The position numbers and the translations under genes are program-made. Below the pieces are notes generated by a model. The model worked only from the letters and a program-made list of their open reading frames with translations. It was not told the DNA's origin and did no database searches. 64,000 nt of DNA. It comes from Thiocystis violascens (GTDB lineage Bacteria; Pseudomonadota; Gammaproteobacteria; Chromatiales; Chromatiaceae). Of this stretch, positions 46,490 to 55,498 are shown in pieces; the first letter of the stretch is position 1; every line of letters starts with the position of its first letter. Location of the stretch: contig DYNM01000007.1 in the NCBI GenBank assembly GCA_020721065.1, positions 1-64,000 on the forward strand, read 5' to 3'.

Positions 46490-48130
46490 TATAAAATTAT
46501 CGCGCACGCCAGCCAAACGATAACATTTCTTTTCAACAGGCAACAATTTACGCAAACCGACACGCTCAAGACCGGCATCCATGATATTGCGTTGCACAAA
46601 CATTTCTAGCGCATTTTTTGATCCGCCGAGTTCATCCTGTCCGACTTTCACTTGATTGCGGATGTCTTTTAGCGTTGGAGCGTGATTCGCTAAATCAAAG
46701 TGTTGGTTAAAAATCTTTAGTTGACCAAGCGGCGTTGCCTCTAAACGAGTTTTGAAAACTAAATTAGTTTTATCCACTTCAATAGAAAACACTGAATCTC
46801 GAAAAAAGATTTGTTTGGGCGATATGCGCAACCGCACCCAACCCTGATCGCCACTTTGCAATAAAGCTAAGTTTGCTTTTTCAAGTTTTACGCCGATGTG
46901 ATGCACCTGTTCTAATAAAGATGCGTCTTGAAGCTGTATCCAGCCTTGCAAACCAATCAGCACACCTTCTGTTGGCGTCCATTCTAACCCACGTCCATGC
47001 CAGCCTAAATGCAGCAATATCGCTTTTTCAGTGTGCGTTAACGTACAGGAAATGGCTTTTTCTTTACCTGCGACGCCGCGCAAAAATTGATCTTCTTGCC
47101 ACGGAAGAACAATCACTTCTTCATTTTTAGTGAGTGGCCAATCATTGGCGTAACTATTGGGAATGGTTTGCAAGGCAGCAATTAACTGTTGTTGATTACC
47201 AGCGAAATGCTGCTGCAACGCATCCACAAATACCCGCCGCCCACCTTGTTGTTCACCTTGCGCAATATCCTCAGCAGTGAGCCAACATAAAGTATCATCA
47301 CTGCACAAGCGATTCATTAAATGAAATAAACCATCACGATTGAGCGTTACACAAAAGCAGCGAATAAAATAAGCGGTATACGCCATATTTGCTGCTTTTC
47401 CTTCGATTTTTTGCAATGGTCTTAAAACCAACCACGGCGTAAAGGTGTAGTGCCGTTCCAACAATAAACCAGTTTCTTCTTCAATTTCACGTTCTAAACC
47501 GTGTTCATTTACGCCGGTGAAATTGATTTCGTGGGGCGATTGCAGCCATTGCAAGCGTTGGGCGGGAGAGATGTCATCAGGAAAATCATCCACTTTTAAG
47601 CGTCCACCCAGCGGCACATAATTCGCCACTTCAGAGCGCAAGCGATCTTCACGCTGATGAAATAAAAATCGCCCTTCAATCTGTAAAAAAGCCCACACCA
47701 CATGAACGCAGCGAATTGGTTGCGCAGTGCGAGTGACATGATAATTGCAACGGCGAGTTTCTAGCGTGTGTAAAATCTGGCGCTGTTCTTCATAACGCCC
47801 AGTGTCATCACGCCAGAAATCTTTAACAAACCAACGCTGTTGGTCATCCGCCAAACTATTTAATAAGCTGCGTCCCAATAGCGATGCAGGATAAGACATC
47901 CAACGCCAAATACTTTGCGTGAGAGCGGCAGGTTCGAGTAAGCAGGTGCTGATTAACAGCCGTTCAATTAAAGCGATCACTGCAATTGCTGCTGAAGTTT
48001 CCACGCCGTTTGCAGCGAAAACATCAAGCAATGCGGCGCGTGTTTTATCAGTAGCAACAGCGCCTTCTTCGGCATGAGTAGGCAGTTCCTGCACAATGAT
48101 TTGCAAAAGCTGTGATGCGGAGTTGTCCAT
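46475..48130 (-). CDS. Nudix-like domain protein with extra N- and C-terminal regions (last gene of island operon)
   Basis: 551 residues; AGG precedes the ATG. The centre (about 141-300) is a Nudix domain: VHVVWAFLQIEGRFLFHQRED, YVPLGGRL, then LEREIEEETGL, an exact REUxEExGU. About 30 extra residues separate GGRL from the helix, so the Nudix box is split by an insertion. Most other Nudix residues remain. The C-terminal 200 residues contain two short segments (CTLTHTEKAILLHLGWHG and ALEMFVQRNIMDAGLERVGLRKLLPVEKKCYRL) that look like winged-helix pieces; this is weak. Nudix proteins cleave nucleoside diphosphates linked to another group, or sense them. The receiver-like gene lies 33 bases upstream. 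Confidence 0.75.
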   Translation of the reverse strand: MDNSASQLLQIIVQELPTHAEEGAVATDKTRAALLDVFAANGVETSAAIAVIALIERLLISTCLLEPAALTQSIWRWMSYPASLLGRSLLNSLADDQQRWFVKDFWRDDTGRYEEQRQILHTLETRRCNYHVTRTAQPIRCVHVVWAFLQIEGRFLFHQREDRLRSEVANYVPLGGRLKVDDFPDDISPAQRLQWLQSPHEINFTGVNEHGLEREIEEETGLLLERHYTFTPWLVLRPLQKIEGKAANMAYTAYFIRCFCVTLNRDGLFHLMNRLCSDDTLCWLTAEDIAQGEQQGGRRVFVDALQQHFAGNQQQLIAALQTIPNSYANDWPLTKNEEVIVLPWQEDQFLRGVAGKEKAISCTLTHTEKAILLHLGWHGRGLEWTPTEGVLIGLQGWIQLQDASLLEQVHHIGVKLEKANLALLQSGDQGWVRLRISPKQIFFRDSVFSIEVDKTNLVFKTRLEATPLGQLKIFNQHFDLANHAPTLKDIRNQVKVGQDELGGSKNALEMFVQRNIMDAGLERVGLRKLLPVEKKCYRLAGVRDNFIEKPE

Positions 48131-48163
48131 TCAAATTGCCTGCTTGATGAAATACTGCTGTAT

Positions 48164-49564
48164 TCAAACGGAAATATCAGTCGATGTTGAATGAGGAAAA
48201 CACCATTGATTAAGAGCGCGATCTAATTCTGTGTGGAATTCGTCTTGCTCTGCTTTGGAATTACTCAACGTCCAATACAGCAGGAATAAACCACGCAATA
48301 ATTCTTCAGCATAGGTTTCAATAAAAATGGGATCATTCAAACACTCGTTCAATAAGCGATCAAACTCATGTTTTTTCTGATATCCATTGTCAAAAGTGAT
48401 TGCGGTAGGAATCTGTTGCGTTACATTTTTGGAATAATTGTACTTCTTAATCAGCGATGCCAAGGTCTTTCTTAACTTTTCTTCATGCTTGCTATTCAAG
48501 CGGGTTTCCTTACCGCTGGGCGTAACGGTAAAGACGCACAACAATACCCGTTCATGCAGCATAATGGATGTTTCTGGTGCAAGCATCGCCCGCAAGTTCA
48601 TTAACATCAGATAAGCCAAAAGTGTTTCTGGTAGTGCTTGATTAAAAATCTTGCCGTGTGCGCTCCAATTGCGACAGGTTTTGAGAATACGGGCATTCAA
48701 CAGCATTGCTGCGGGACGCTCTGGTTTTTCCTTTGGCCAAGGCGTTATTTCCCACGCATGGGATAGAGCGCGGATAAATTGCCGAAATAACGCGTATTTA
48801 ATTTCTGGCTCCGGCTCACGACGCGGCAGTATTTCTTGCAAGGATTCAAAGATGAGGCGAATATCGTCCTGACAATAGTGACGATTGTGATCTTCAATAA
48901 AGCGATTGATGGCAATTTGATCATCATCGTGTAGCCAATCTAAAACCCACTGGCAAGATGCAATGATTCCGCGTCGCAGCGCCGTATATGGATTGTGATT
49001 GCATTCTAAAATTGCATTGCGAATGCTGGAGTCGGATTTGGTATAAATGATCGGCGCGACCATTTTTGCGCCATGAAATGCTTGTTGAATAGACAGCAGA
49101 TTCTCTCCATGATTAGAGCAAATCAAAATATGCTCGCGGGGAAAACCAAGCTCCATCACTAACTGAATATACAGATGATAACCAGCGATTTTTTTAAGAC
49201 TAAAGCTGGCTTTTTTCAAATTTAATTCATCGGCGCTGGCGTCAGTGTCATCCGGTTGGTAGCCGTGCCAATCTTGGAGATATTTTAGGGTTTTGCTGTC
49301 TTCTGTATCACCCTCACTGCAAGCTGGTAAATCAATATCTAAGACGATGTAATCAATATCGCGCATCCTTGCGGGGCTTTCGATAAACTGTCTGCCGTCC
49401 TGAAAACTCAACGCAACCTGAATGCCATAATCACGCAGTGTCCTTTTTAATTGATGACGGCTGTCTGGAATGGCATAGGTATCAGGGAGAATTGAGCCAA
49501 ACACGTCATGCGTGGTCGCTTGCGGATTGTTCTCGAAATCTTCAACCCATAAAAAATGACTCAT
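48164..49564 (-). CDS. Receiver-like protein with large helical C-terminal domain
   Basis: 466 residues with GGAG before the ATG. The first 190 residues follow the receiver pattern: acidic pair E8-D9 (FLWVEDF), phosphoacceptor-type D76 in DYIVLDIDLP, Ser150 (LICSNH) and Lys176 (IIYTKSDS). The loop after D76 is about 45 residues longer than usual and highly charged. The remaining 270 residues are helical with no DNA-binding motif I can name; NARILKTCRNWSAHGKIF resembles the RNase-toxin-like or HEPN-type RxxxxH pattern (here RNWSAH). That match is by eye only. It starts 3 bases after the Sel1-histidine kinase gene, its likely phosphodonor. Confidence 0.72.
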   Translation of the reverse strand: MSHFLWVEDFENNPQATTHDVFGSILPDTYAIPDSRHQLKRTLRDYGIQVALSFQDGRQFIESPARMRDIDYIVLDIDLPACSEGDTEDSKTLKYLQDWHGYQPDDTDASADELNLKKASFSLKKIAGYHLYIQLVMELGFPREHILICSNHGENLLSIQQAFHGAKMVAPIIYTKSDSSIRNAILECNHNPYTALRRGIIASCQWVLDWLHDDDQIAINRFIEDHNRHYCQDDIRLIFESLQEILPRREPEPEIKYALFRQFIRALSHAWEITPWPKEKPERPAAMLLNARILKTCRNWSAHGKIFNQALPETLLAYLMLMNLRAMLAPETSIMLHERVLLCVFTVTPSGKETRLNSKHEEKLRKTLASLIKKYNYSKNVTQQIPTAITFDNGYQKKHEFDRLLNECLNDPIFIETYAEELLRGLFLLYWTLSNSKAEQDEFHTELDRALNQWCFPHSTSTDISV

Positions 49565-49567
49565 TAT

Positions 49568-51784
49568 TTACTCCGCTGTTGCGAATGACCAATACGGAAA
49601 AAAGAACTCAGCGGTATAGCTGTTTTGAAGTTTGGGTTGATCAAAACGTCCTTCAATGCGCTTTGCCAATAGCCCAAGGAATTGATGACCTTTGCCGCTG
49701 CCTTTGGTATTGCGCCATTCGGTGCGCGTGCTCGGATTGATAAGGCGCAGCAGCCAAAAACCGCTTTCCGCTGACCATTCAATCTGCACGGGATGGCGTT
49801 CGGGGCTATCATAATACTTAAATGCGTTGAGCAGCAACTCATTCAGCACGATGGTTAAAAAAGAATGCGTGGCTCCATACAGTTGAAACCGAATGGGTTC
49901 CTGAGAAAATCCCGCAACGGTGATTGGTGCTAAATGCTCGCCAATCCAATGCTGTAATTGTTCCAGATTTGGAATGATTTTGAGAAGTTCACCCCATTCT
50001 GCTTCCCATTGGTTTTTAAGCTGCGCTTCGATGTGTTCATAGTCCTCCAACCAATTAAGTCGCGTTGTCTCTGTCGGCACCAATTGGTTGCGAACCGCAT
50101 AAGCCCAATAATGCTGGCGAATCTTTTCGCGTCCCTCAGTGGTGAGCAGTTGCTGCATGAGATTAATTAACGTAAGAGTCAACACCTGATGTAAATCACC
50201 ATCACCTTGAGTGTCTTTTTTTAAGCGCGTTTTTAATTTTTCTGCATCAGTTGAAATGAGGCTAAAAATATCCAAAAGACCGCGCATGGTAAATGCGGCT
50301 TGTTGATACAGCCGAATATCGCCCTGATGCCCTAAATTATACACGATGCTATCCAACGGTCCGCGAAATTTGTGGGCAAACATTGACATCAGGTCTTCAA
50401 GGGCAGCGCGTTTTTCCTGCTCGGCTTTAATGAGTTCTGCTTGATGCTGTTGTTCTCGAATTGCGTTGATCTTTTCTTGCGCGAACATCGCCAAGCGATT
50501 TTTAGCATCTGTTGGATACAATTGATTAAAACTAAAGTTTGTATCAGAAAATGAACCCATCCATGAAGATTGCTTCTTTTTGACTAAATCAATCACCTTC
50601 CGAAAGCAATCCAACGCTGATTCTATTTTCTGTGCTTCCTGATGGAGTGCGCCGAGATGATAAAGCGCCGCAATATCATTTTTTGAACAAGCCTCATTTA
50701 ATAAAGTCATCTGTGTTAATCTTTGTTGTGTATAAATATGTTTAGCTTTAATAAAAGGAGCAGATACCACTGCCAATAAGACTTTGGCTGGCATGAATGT
50801 TTCAGATTTTTTTTGCAAAAAATCAAAAATTATTGTTTCCGTTATTTGAAAAACGTTACTTTCTAATTCACAATTTGTTAAGTTTGGATCTACAGCAGCA
50901 CGACTTAACCAAAAATTGATTTCTGCACAGTTAACGTCTTGTTTATAACTTGCAAAGGCAAGACCAATCATTGCTTCTATGAAACCTTGTTCAGCAGCTT
51001 TAAGATACCAATTGGCAGCAATAGTAAAATCCTGAGTGACGCCTTTTCCTTCCGAATAAAGAACAGCCAGATTATGTTGAGCATTTGCATCTCCTTGTTC
51101 GGCAGCTTGCTGAAACCATTTGGCAGCAATAGTAAAATCTTGGGTGACGCCTTCTCCTGTTGTATAACAAATGCCCAGATTATATTGAGCTGTTGCGTCT
51201 CCTTGTTCGGCTGCTTTCTGAAACCATTCGGCGGCAGTGAAGCAATTTAGGTGAACGCCTTCTCCTTTTGTATAACAAACACCCAAATAATTTTGAGCGC
51301 CAGCATCTCTCTGTTCAGCGGCTTTCTGAAACCACTCAGCGGCAGTAGCTGAATCTTGGGGAACGCCTTCTCCTTTTGTGTAACAAACACCTAGAACAAA
51401 TTGAGATTCAGCATATCCCTGTTCAGCAGCTTTTTGAAACCATTCAGTAGCAACAGCTAAATCTTGGGAGATGCCTTCTCCGTTTAAATAACAAACACCT
51501 AAAACAAATTGAGCCAAAGCATATCCCTGTTCAGCAGCTTTTCGAGACCAATTGACACCTGCAGTAAAATTTTGCGTAACGCCATTCCCTTCTAAATAAA
51601 GGATACCTAGATTAAGTTGAGCCAAAGCATTTCCCTGTTTGGCAGCTTTCAAATACCACTCGCAAGCAATAGAAAAGTCTTGGGTAACTTCAAAACCATA
51701 ATTATACTTAAGTCCTAATTTTAGTTGTGCTTCAGCATCACCATTGTTAGCCCGCTGCAGCAGTGAATCATGCTGATCGCTCAT
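49568..51784 (-). CDS. Sel1-repeat histidine kinase (island operon)
   Basis: About 738 residues from ATG 51784, chosen for AGGA 8 bases upstream; the frame is open to 51838. Residues about 5-275 are seven or so Sel1 repeats of 36 residues (pattern AAEWFQKAAEQGDAxAQ..LG.CY..GEGV). A helical region follows, then a kinase core: MFAHKFRGPLDSI with His471, N-box LNELLLNAFKYY with N653, and a G-box GSGKGHQFLGLL. There are no membrane helices, so it would sense a cytoplasmic partner through the Sel1 array. It lies between an AAA ATPase and a receiver-like protein. Confidence 0.85.
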   Translation of the reverse strand: MSDQHDSLLQRANNGDAEAQLKLGLKYNYGFEVTQDFSIACEWYLKAAKQGNALAQLNLGILYLEGNGVTQNFTAGVNWSRKAAEQGYALAQFVLGVCYLNGEGISQDLAVATEWFQKAAEQGYAESQFVLGVCYTKGEGVPQDSATAAEWFQKAAEQRDAGAQNYLGVCYTKGEGVHLNCFTAAEWFQKAAEQGDATAQYNLGICYTTGEGVTQDFTIAAKWFQQAAEQGDANAQHNLAVLYSEGKGVTQDFTIAANWYLKAAEQGFIEAMIGLAFASYKQDVNCAEINFWLSRAAVDPNLTNCELESNVFQITETIIFDFLQKKSETFMPAKVLLAVVSAPFIKAKHIYTQQRLTQMTLLNEACSKNDIAALYHLGALHQEAQKIESALDCFRKVIDLVKKKQSSWMGSFSDTNFSFNQLYPTDAKNRLAMFAQEKINAIREQQHQAELIKAEQEKRAALEDLMSMFAHKFRGPLDSIVYNLGHQGDIRLYQQAAFTMRGLLDIFSLISTDAEKLKTRLKKDTQGDGDLHQVLTLTLINLMQQLLTTEGREKIRQHYWAYAVRNQLVPTETTRLNWLEDYEHIEAQLKNQWEAEWGELLKIIPNLEQLQHWIGEHLAPITVAGFSQEPIRFQLYGATHSFLTIVLNELLLNAFKYYDSPERHPVQIEWSAESGFWLLRLINPSTRTEWRNTKGSGKGHQFLGLLAKRIEGRFDQPKLQNSYTAEFFFPYWSFATAE

Positions 51785-51834
51785 ATTATTTTCCTGAATG
51801 TTTTCAGATTGAACAGTCATAACCAAACACCCAA

Positions 51835-52839
51835 TCAAGCTGCCATTGGTGCAATGTCATCATCAGATGGTTGGCGCAGCGATTCCAGTTTGCGCAATGC
51901 CGCTTCCTTTTCCTCACCCTCCAGAATTTCTTCCTCAATTCCTTGGTGCTGCCGCCGCGCCAGTTTGATCTCATCAATACCCATTTGTAAATCATCCAAT
52001 ACCAAGATTCGTGGCGTTTTCAATAACAAACGTCCCAACGTCTTTTTCACCACATTCACCATATCGCCACCCGACAAACCTTCGGAATACGCCGCCAGCG
52101 CCTCCATATCGAGTGCATTGCGTCCGGGCACCCGCGTTGACAGCATTGAATCCCACAATTGCTGCCGCACCGCTTGATCGGGCAATTTGAATTCAATATG
52201 CGCCAAAATCCGCCGAAAGAAAGCTGCATCATAACTTTGAAACAAATTGGTTGCAAAGATGATGATGCCATCAAACCGATCCATCTGTTTGAACATAATG
52301 GTCTTCGCAGTATTCAAATCTTGATCTCCACCCCGACTCGCATTTTCTGCCCGCCGCGACAGCAATGAATCCGCTTCATCAAAAAAGAGCACGGCATTCT
52401 CTTCTCGTGCGCTGGTAAAAATCGCCTCGATATTCTTACCCGTTTGACCTTGCAATTCGGAAACCAAAGAAGCGTAATTCACTTCAATGATCTTTTTACC
52501 GAATTCATGCGCCAACGCCTCCGCCATCTTGGTTTTGCCCGTGCCGGGCGGACCAAAGAAATTCAGCGTTACGCCGCGTTGCCGAGGATCAATTTTCGAC
52601 AACTCCCAATCATGGAATAATAAATCATAGTCGCGGATCATCGCCATGCACAAATCAATTTGTTCCCGCACTGCCGCAGATACAAACACATTTTCCAGCC
52701 GCTCTCTAGCCTCACGTGCCATTAACGCAGGTGCATTAGGCGTTAATGATGCAGCCGTTCCAGAGGTGCGAGCGGGTGCCGCTTTATCATTCGCAGCGGA
52801 GGCAGAGTTTGGGCGAATCATGTGAGAGCCAAGTGACAT
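51835..52839 (-). CDS. AAA family ATPase (island operon)
   Basis: 334 residues with AGGA before the ATG. Walker A is FFGPPGTGKTKM, Walker B is AVLFFDEADSLLSRRAE, and sensor 1 is IIIFATN followed by YDAAFFRRI with arginine-finger-type residues. SGGDMVNVVKKTLGRLLL is the C-terminal lid. This is the classical AAA type (FtsH/Vps4/katanin-like), not MoxR. The first 45 residues are Ala/Ser-rich and disordered, a possible adaptor segment. No protease or membrane domain is attached, so it probably remodels a partner such as the neighbouring small protein or the kinase. Confidence 0.9.
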   Translation of the reverse strand: MSLGSHMIRPNSASAANDKAAPARTSGTAASLTPNAPALMAREARERLENVFVSAAVREQIDLCMAMIRDYDLLFHDWELSKIDPRQRGVTLNFFGPPGTGKTKMAEALAHEFGKKIIEVNYASLVSELQGQTGKNIEAIFTSAREENAVLFFDEADSLLSRRAENASRGGDQDLNTAKTIMFKQMDRFDGIIIFATNLFQSYDAAFFRRILAHIEFKLPDQAVRQQLWDSMLSTRVPGRNALDMEALAAYSEGLSGGDMVNVVKKTLGRLLLKTPRILVLDDLQMGIDEIKLARRQHQGIEEEILEGEEKEAALRKLESLRQPSDDDIAPMAA

Positions 52840-52881
52840 TATTTTATCCTCAAAAAGTTGAATGACGAGTGATTGAATCGC

Positions 52882-53286
52882 TTATTGCAGCGCAATCAGA
52901 CAGTGGTTGTTCTGTGTTAATGCAGTGCGCAATTTTGGTTCCAAGCGCGTGATCTCAACGGGTTGTTCTGGATAGTGCAATCGCATGAGCGTCTCCTCAG
53001 CATCATTCATCAGATAGCAATTGATTTGATAGTGACAACTTTTGTTATCGTTTAAGTTCAGAGTGATTTCCACTGCAACGACTTGATCCAATGCAATTGG
53101 TTTTTCTCCAACGATCCATTGCTTCACCTCAGCGGCGATCTCATCGGTTGGGCGGGACAGCCGCTTGGTTAGCATGTGCGCAACCACTTGAGCCACTTCA
53201 TCCTCAAAACTCAACTCCAAAAGACTACGAAGTCCTTGTTGAAACCCTTGTTTAATCTGATTAGCAATCATGTCTAACATCGTCAT
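52882..53286 (-). CDS. Small protein of unknown function (island operon)
   Basis: About 134 residues from ATG 53286 (MTMLDMIANQIKQGFQQG), supported by GGAG just upstream; the frame is open to 53328. The N-terminal third is amphipathic helix (IKQGFQQGLRSLLELSFEDEVAQVVAHML), the rest alternates strands (VVAVEITLNLNDNKSCHYQINCYLM). I recognise no family. It lies 42 bases before the AAA ATPase gene and may be its substrate or adaptor. Confidence 0.7.
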   Translation of the reverse strand: MTMLDMIANQIKQGFQQGLRSLLELSFEDEVAQVVAHMLTKRLSRPTDEIAAEVKQWIVGEKPIALDQVVAVEITLNLNDNKSCHYQINCYLMNDAEETLMRLHYPEQPVEITRLEPKLRTALTQNNHCLIALQ

Positions 53287-53374
53287 ATTCTCCTGTGGTT
53301 TAATGATGAATTCGTCATTCAATTTCACTGGTCAGTTCACGATTATGGCGAACGCTGAGTTTACCGATCATCAA

Positions 53375-53836
53375 TCATACTCTTACCGTTCGGTTGACTT
53401 CGTTGAGAAGGTCTTCTTCATGGTGCATTTCTACTCGGCTACGTTGTGCAAGTTTTTCCTTTATGTAATCAGGAACATCATCGGTTCCAACACGCTGATT
53501 GGTACTGATTTTGCGCAACTGATTTCCTTCCATGACAAAAGTGTCTGTAGTGACCGCAACTTCGTTATAGGAAACTTTTTGATAGCTGGAAACAATACCG
53601 AGAACCTTATCTTTAAAGTTACTAACGATTTTACGAATCGCCTGCGTCGTATGGGTGACAGTGCCCTCAATCAACTGAAGAACTGCTAACACGATGTCCG
53701 CTGCCGCAACCGCAATGCGCTTGATAGCTGGCATCACGATATTTTTGACAAAGCCAAGCAGAAAATTTTTCATGGTGTAAACCAAAACGCCACCGCCGAT
53801 AACAGCACCAAGAAGTAATGCAATTGTTCCGATCAT
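53375..53836 (-). CDS. Small membrane protein, first gene of island operon
   Basis: 153 residues. One N-terminal membrane helix (IGTIALLLGAVIGGGVLVYTM), then two further hydrophobic amphipathic stretches (FLLGFVKNIVMPAIKRIAVAAADIVLAVLQLI). A charged cytoplasmic-type C-terminus follows, with DDVPDYIKEKLAQRSRVEMHHEEDLLNEVNR. No domain recognised. It could tether the AAA/kinase module to the membrane. It opens the six-gene minus-strand unit 53836-46475. Confidence 0.7.
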   Translation of the reverse strand: MIGTIALLLGAVIGGGVLVYTMKNFLLGFVKNIVMPAIKRIAVAAADIVLAVLQLIEGTVTHTTQAIRKIVSNFKDKVLGIVSSYQKVSYNEVAVTTDTFVMEGNQLRKISTNQRVGTDDVPDYIKEKLAQRSRVEMHHEEDLLNEVNRTVRV

Positions 53837-54424
53837 AAGATGTGTTCCCGTTGGTTGAATGTGTTGAGGTGTATCTTAGCGAGCAAAAATCTGTTGGCGA
53901 TGGACACCTGCCGGACGAATATGCTGCTGCGTTATCGGGGCAAATCGGCAACTTGCATAACCCAGTGACAGATCACTAACATGCGCTTGGCTCGCGCTGT
54001 ACTGTATTCACATTGATGCTTGCTAACGTTGTGATTGAGATAACGAGATTGAACAGAAAATTTTTACGGCAAGCCCAAACAAATCACTGCTACGAATACC
54101 GCCAACAGTGCGTCACTCAATTGATTGAACGGCGGCGCTGGATTGCTTGCGATGTGCAAACTATTCCACATCGGAACCCATTTGCTAAGTGAATTCTGCT
54201 GGACAGGTGCCGGACAATGCGCTGGAAGCTGGTTTAGTCGCCTTTTTTGAAGAACTAAACCGCATAAAAAAAGCGACCGCACGGATCGCTGAAAGAGGGA
54301 ATGGGAACGGAGTGGCATCTGAAGCAATGTTATGGACAACGCAATCACAGGTTATTCTTTTTGAGCATTGCCAGCTCAGAAAAATTGCGCTGCCATTCAA
54401 TCACAGCGCAATCATGGCACGCTG
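53837..54424. other. Gene-poor stretch between island operon and KilA-N gene
   Basis: No gene I can support in 588 bases. On the plus strand a GTG-started 45-codon frame (53842-53979, ending NLHNPVTDH) and a frame containing AGLVAFFEELNRIKKATARIAERG (54189-54443) look vaguely protein-like. They could be remnants of phage genes. The KilA-N terminator lies at 54264-54292. Confidence 0.4.
54264..54292 (-). terminator. Terminator of the KilA-N gene
   Basis: AGCGACCG (54272-54279) pairs with GGATCGCT (54283-54290) with one bulge. On the minus strand seven T follow the stem. It lies about 130 bases after the KilA-N stop. It and its flank resemble the terminator at 55471-55498. Confidence 0.7.
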
Positions 54425-55204
54425 TTACTGCGGTCTTAATTGAGACTTGTTATAACGAAAGCGTTTGCCTTCCAATAACGGCGATTCACACATATAGCGC
54501 GTGGCTTGAATCGCATCATCAAGGAATACCTGCACTGCGGCGGCAATGTCGCTCTCAAGATAACCATAGGTGGCGACTTCATTGCCATCTTCAGCATGAT
54601 GAATATAAGGCGTGGTTGGCACTTCAAGGCGATGTAAAGCGAGATGAAACACTTCTGCTGATAAGCCTATCCCGTATAAAACATGCGCCTGCGAGCGAGA
54701 TAAATAACCCTTCGGGACGCCATTGCGATGTTGCAATTCAACGTGTTCAACGCGGGATTCAAGTTGTTCGGTTTTGCGTGTAATCAAAACCTGCTGTTGT
54801 TTCAATCGGTCAATTTCAACCAGACCATGCACCAATGCCGCAAGAACTGGATCGGCAACGGTGGGTTTTAATTTACCAGTGCGGTAATCAATGAAGGTCT
54901 GGTTGACCTTGATTCGGAATGCTGGACTGATCCAACCAGCGTATTCAATAGCGACCAGTTCGTGGGCGAAAGTGCCGGGGTTACTGCCGCCAACTACTGT
55001 TATCAGCGGCACTGCACAGATTTGTGCACTGATAATTTCAGCAATGAAATCCTTAGCTTGCTGTGAGCGAGTCCAACTGCCGGGGCGTTTTTCATCACCA
55101 AGACCGCTGGCCTTATGAAGCGCGTTGAGGTTGTAGCGACCTTCTGAATCGACCGAAATTTCTATTCCGGCGATAACGGGGAGGGAATTGCAGTTTGTAT
55201 TCAT
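54425..55204 (-). CDS. KilA-N domain protein (phage antirepressor type)
   Basis: 259 residues. The KilA-N domain covers about residues 10-115: YNLNALHKASGLGDEKRPGSWTRSQQAKDFI, then VVGGSNPGTFAHELVAIEYAGWISPAFRIKVNQTFIDYRTGKL. A coiled-coil-like linker (EIDRLKQQQVLITRKTEQLESRVEHVELQ) separates it from a C-terminal region with GYLSRSQAHVLYGIGLSAEVFHLALHRLEVP. KilA-N proteins are DNA-binding factors of phages and related elements. No integrase or other phage gene is near, so this is a remnant or a single acquired gene. A possible promoter is noted at 55405-55434. Confidence 0.85.
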   Translation of the reverse strand: MNTNCNSLPVIAGIEISVDSEGRYNLNALHKASGLGDEKRPGSWTRSQQAKDFIAEIISAQICAVPLITVVGGSNPGTFAHELVAIEYAGWISPAFRIKVNQTFIDYRTGKLKPTVADPVLAALVHGLVEIDRLKQQQVLITRKTEQLESRVEHVELQHRNGVPKGYLSRSQAHVLYGIGLSAEVFHLALHRLEVPTTPYIHHAEDGNEVATYGYLESDIAAAVQVFLDDAIQATRYMCESPLLEGKRFRYNKSQLRPQ

Positions 55205-55404
55205 CTTTGAATCCCACTCAAATTAGCGCAAAGACTGCACCAGTCGGGAGGGTGAGACGGTCAAAGTTCCGCGTGGCTATTTCCAACGTTCATCGGTATT
55301 GTATTTGCCACACTCCCGACCAGCAAAATGTGGTGGGTATTAAAACAATCGCTTGATTAACGGTTGCGAAATCCGCTTTGAGGGTCTCACGCCTCTTACG
55401 ATGA

Positions 55405-55434
55405 ATAAAAACACGAATGCTGCTGCGGTGTCAA
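55405..55434 (-). promoter_or_regulatory. Possible promoter for the KilA-N gene
   Basis: On the minus strand TTGACA (55429-55434) and TTTTAT (55405-55410) are 18 bases apart. The -10 match is weak. It would give a leader of about 195 bases. The rest of the 327-base gap 55205-55531 shows only the iscR terminator. Confidence 0.3.
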
Positions 55435-55470
55435 GTGTGATTACTAAGTGTGCAATAATAAAAACAACAT

Positions 55471-55498
55471 AAAAAAGCGACCGCGTAATGGGTCGCTG
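55471..55498 (-). terminator. Terminator after iscR
   Basis: AGCGACC (55476-55482) pairs perfectly with GGTCGCT (55491-55497); six T follow on the minus strand. It is about 35 bases past the iscR stop and ends the cysE-iscR unit. Confidence 0.82.

Noticed and set aside
54189..54443. Plus-strand frame with AGLVAFFEELNRIKKATARIAERG between the island operon and the KilA-N gene
   Set aside because: It overlaps the KilA-N 3' end and its terminator, has no clear ribosome-binding site, and only its middle looks protein-like. At most a phage gene remnant.
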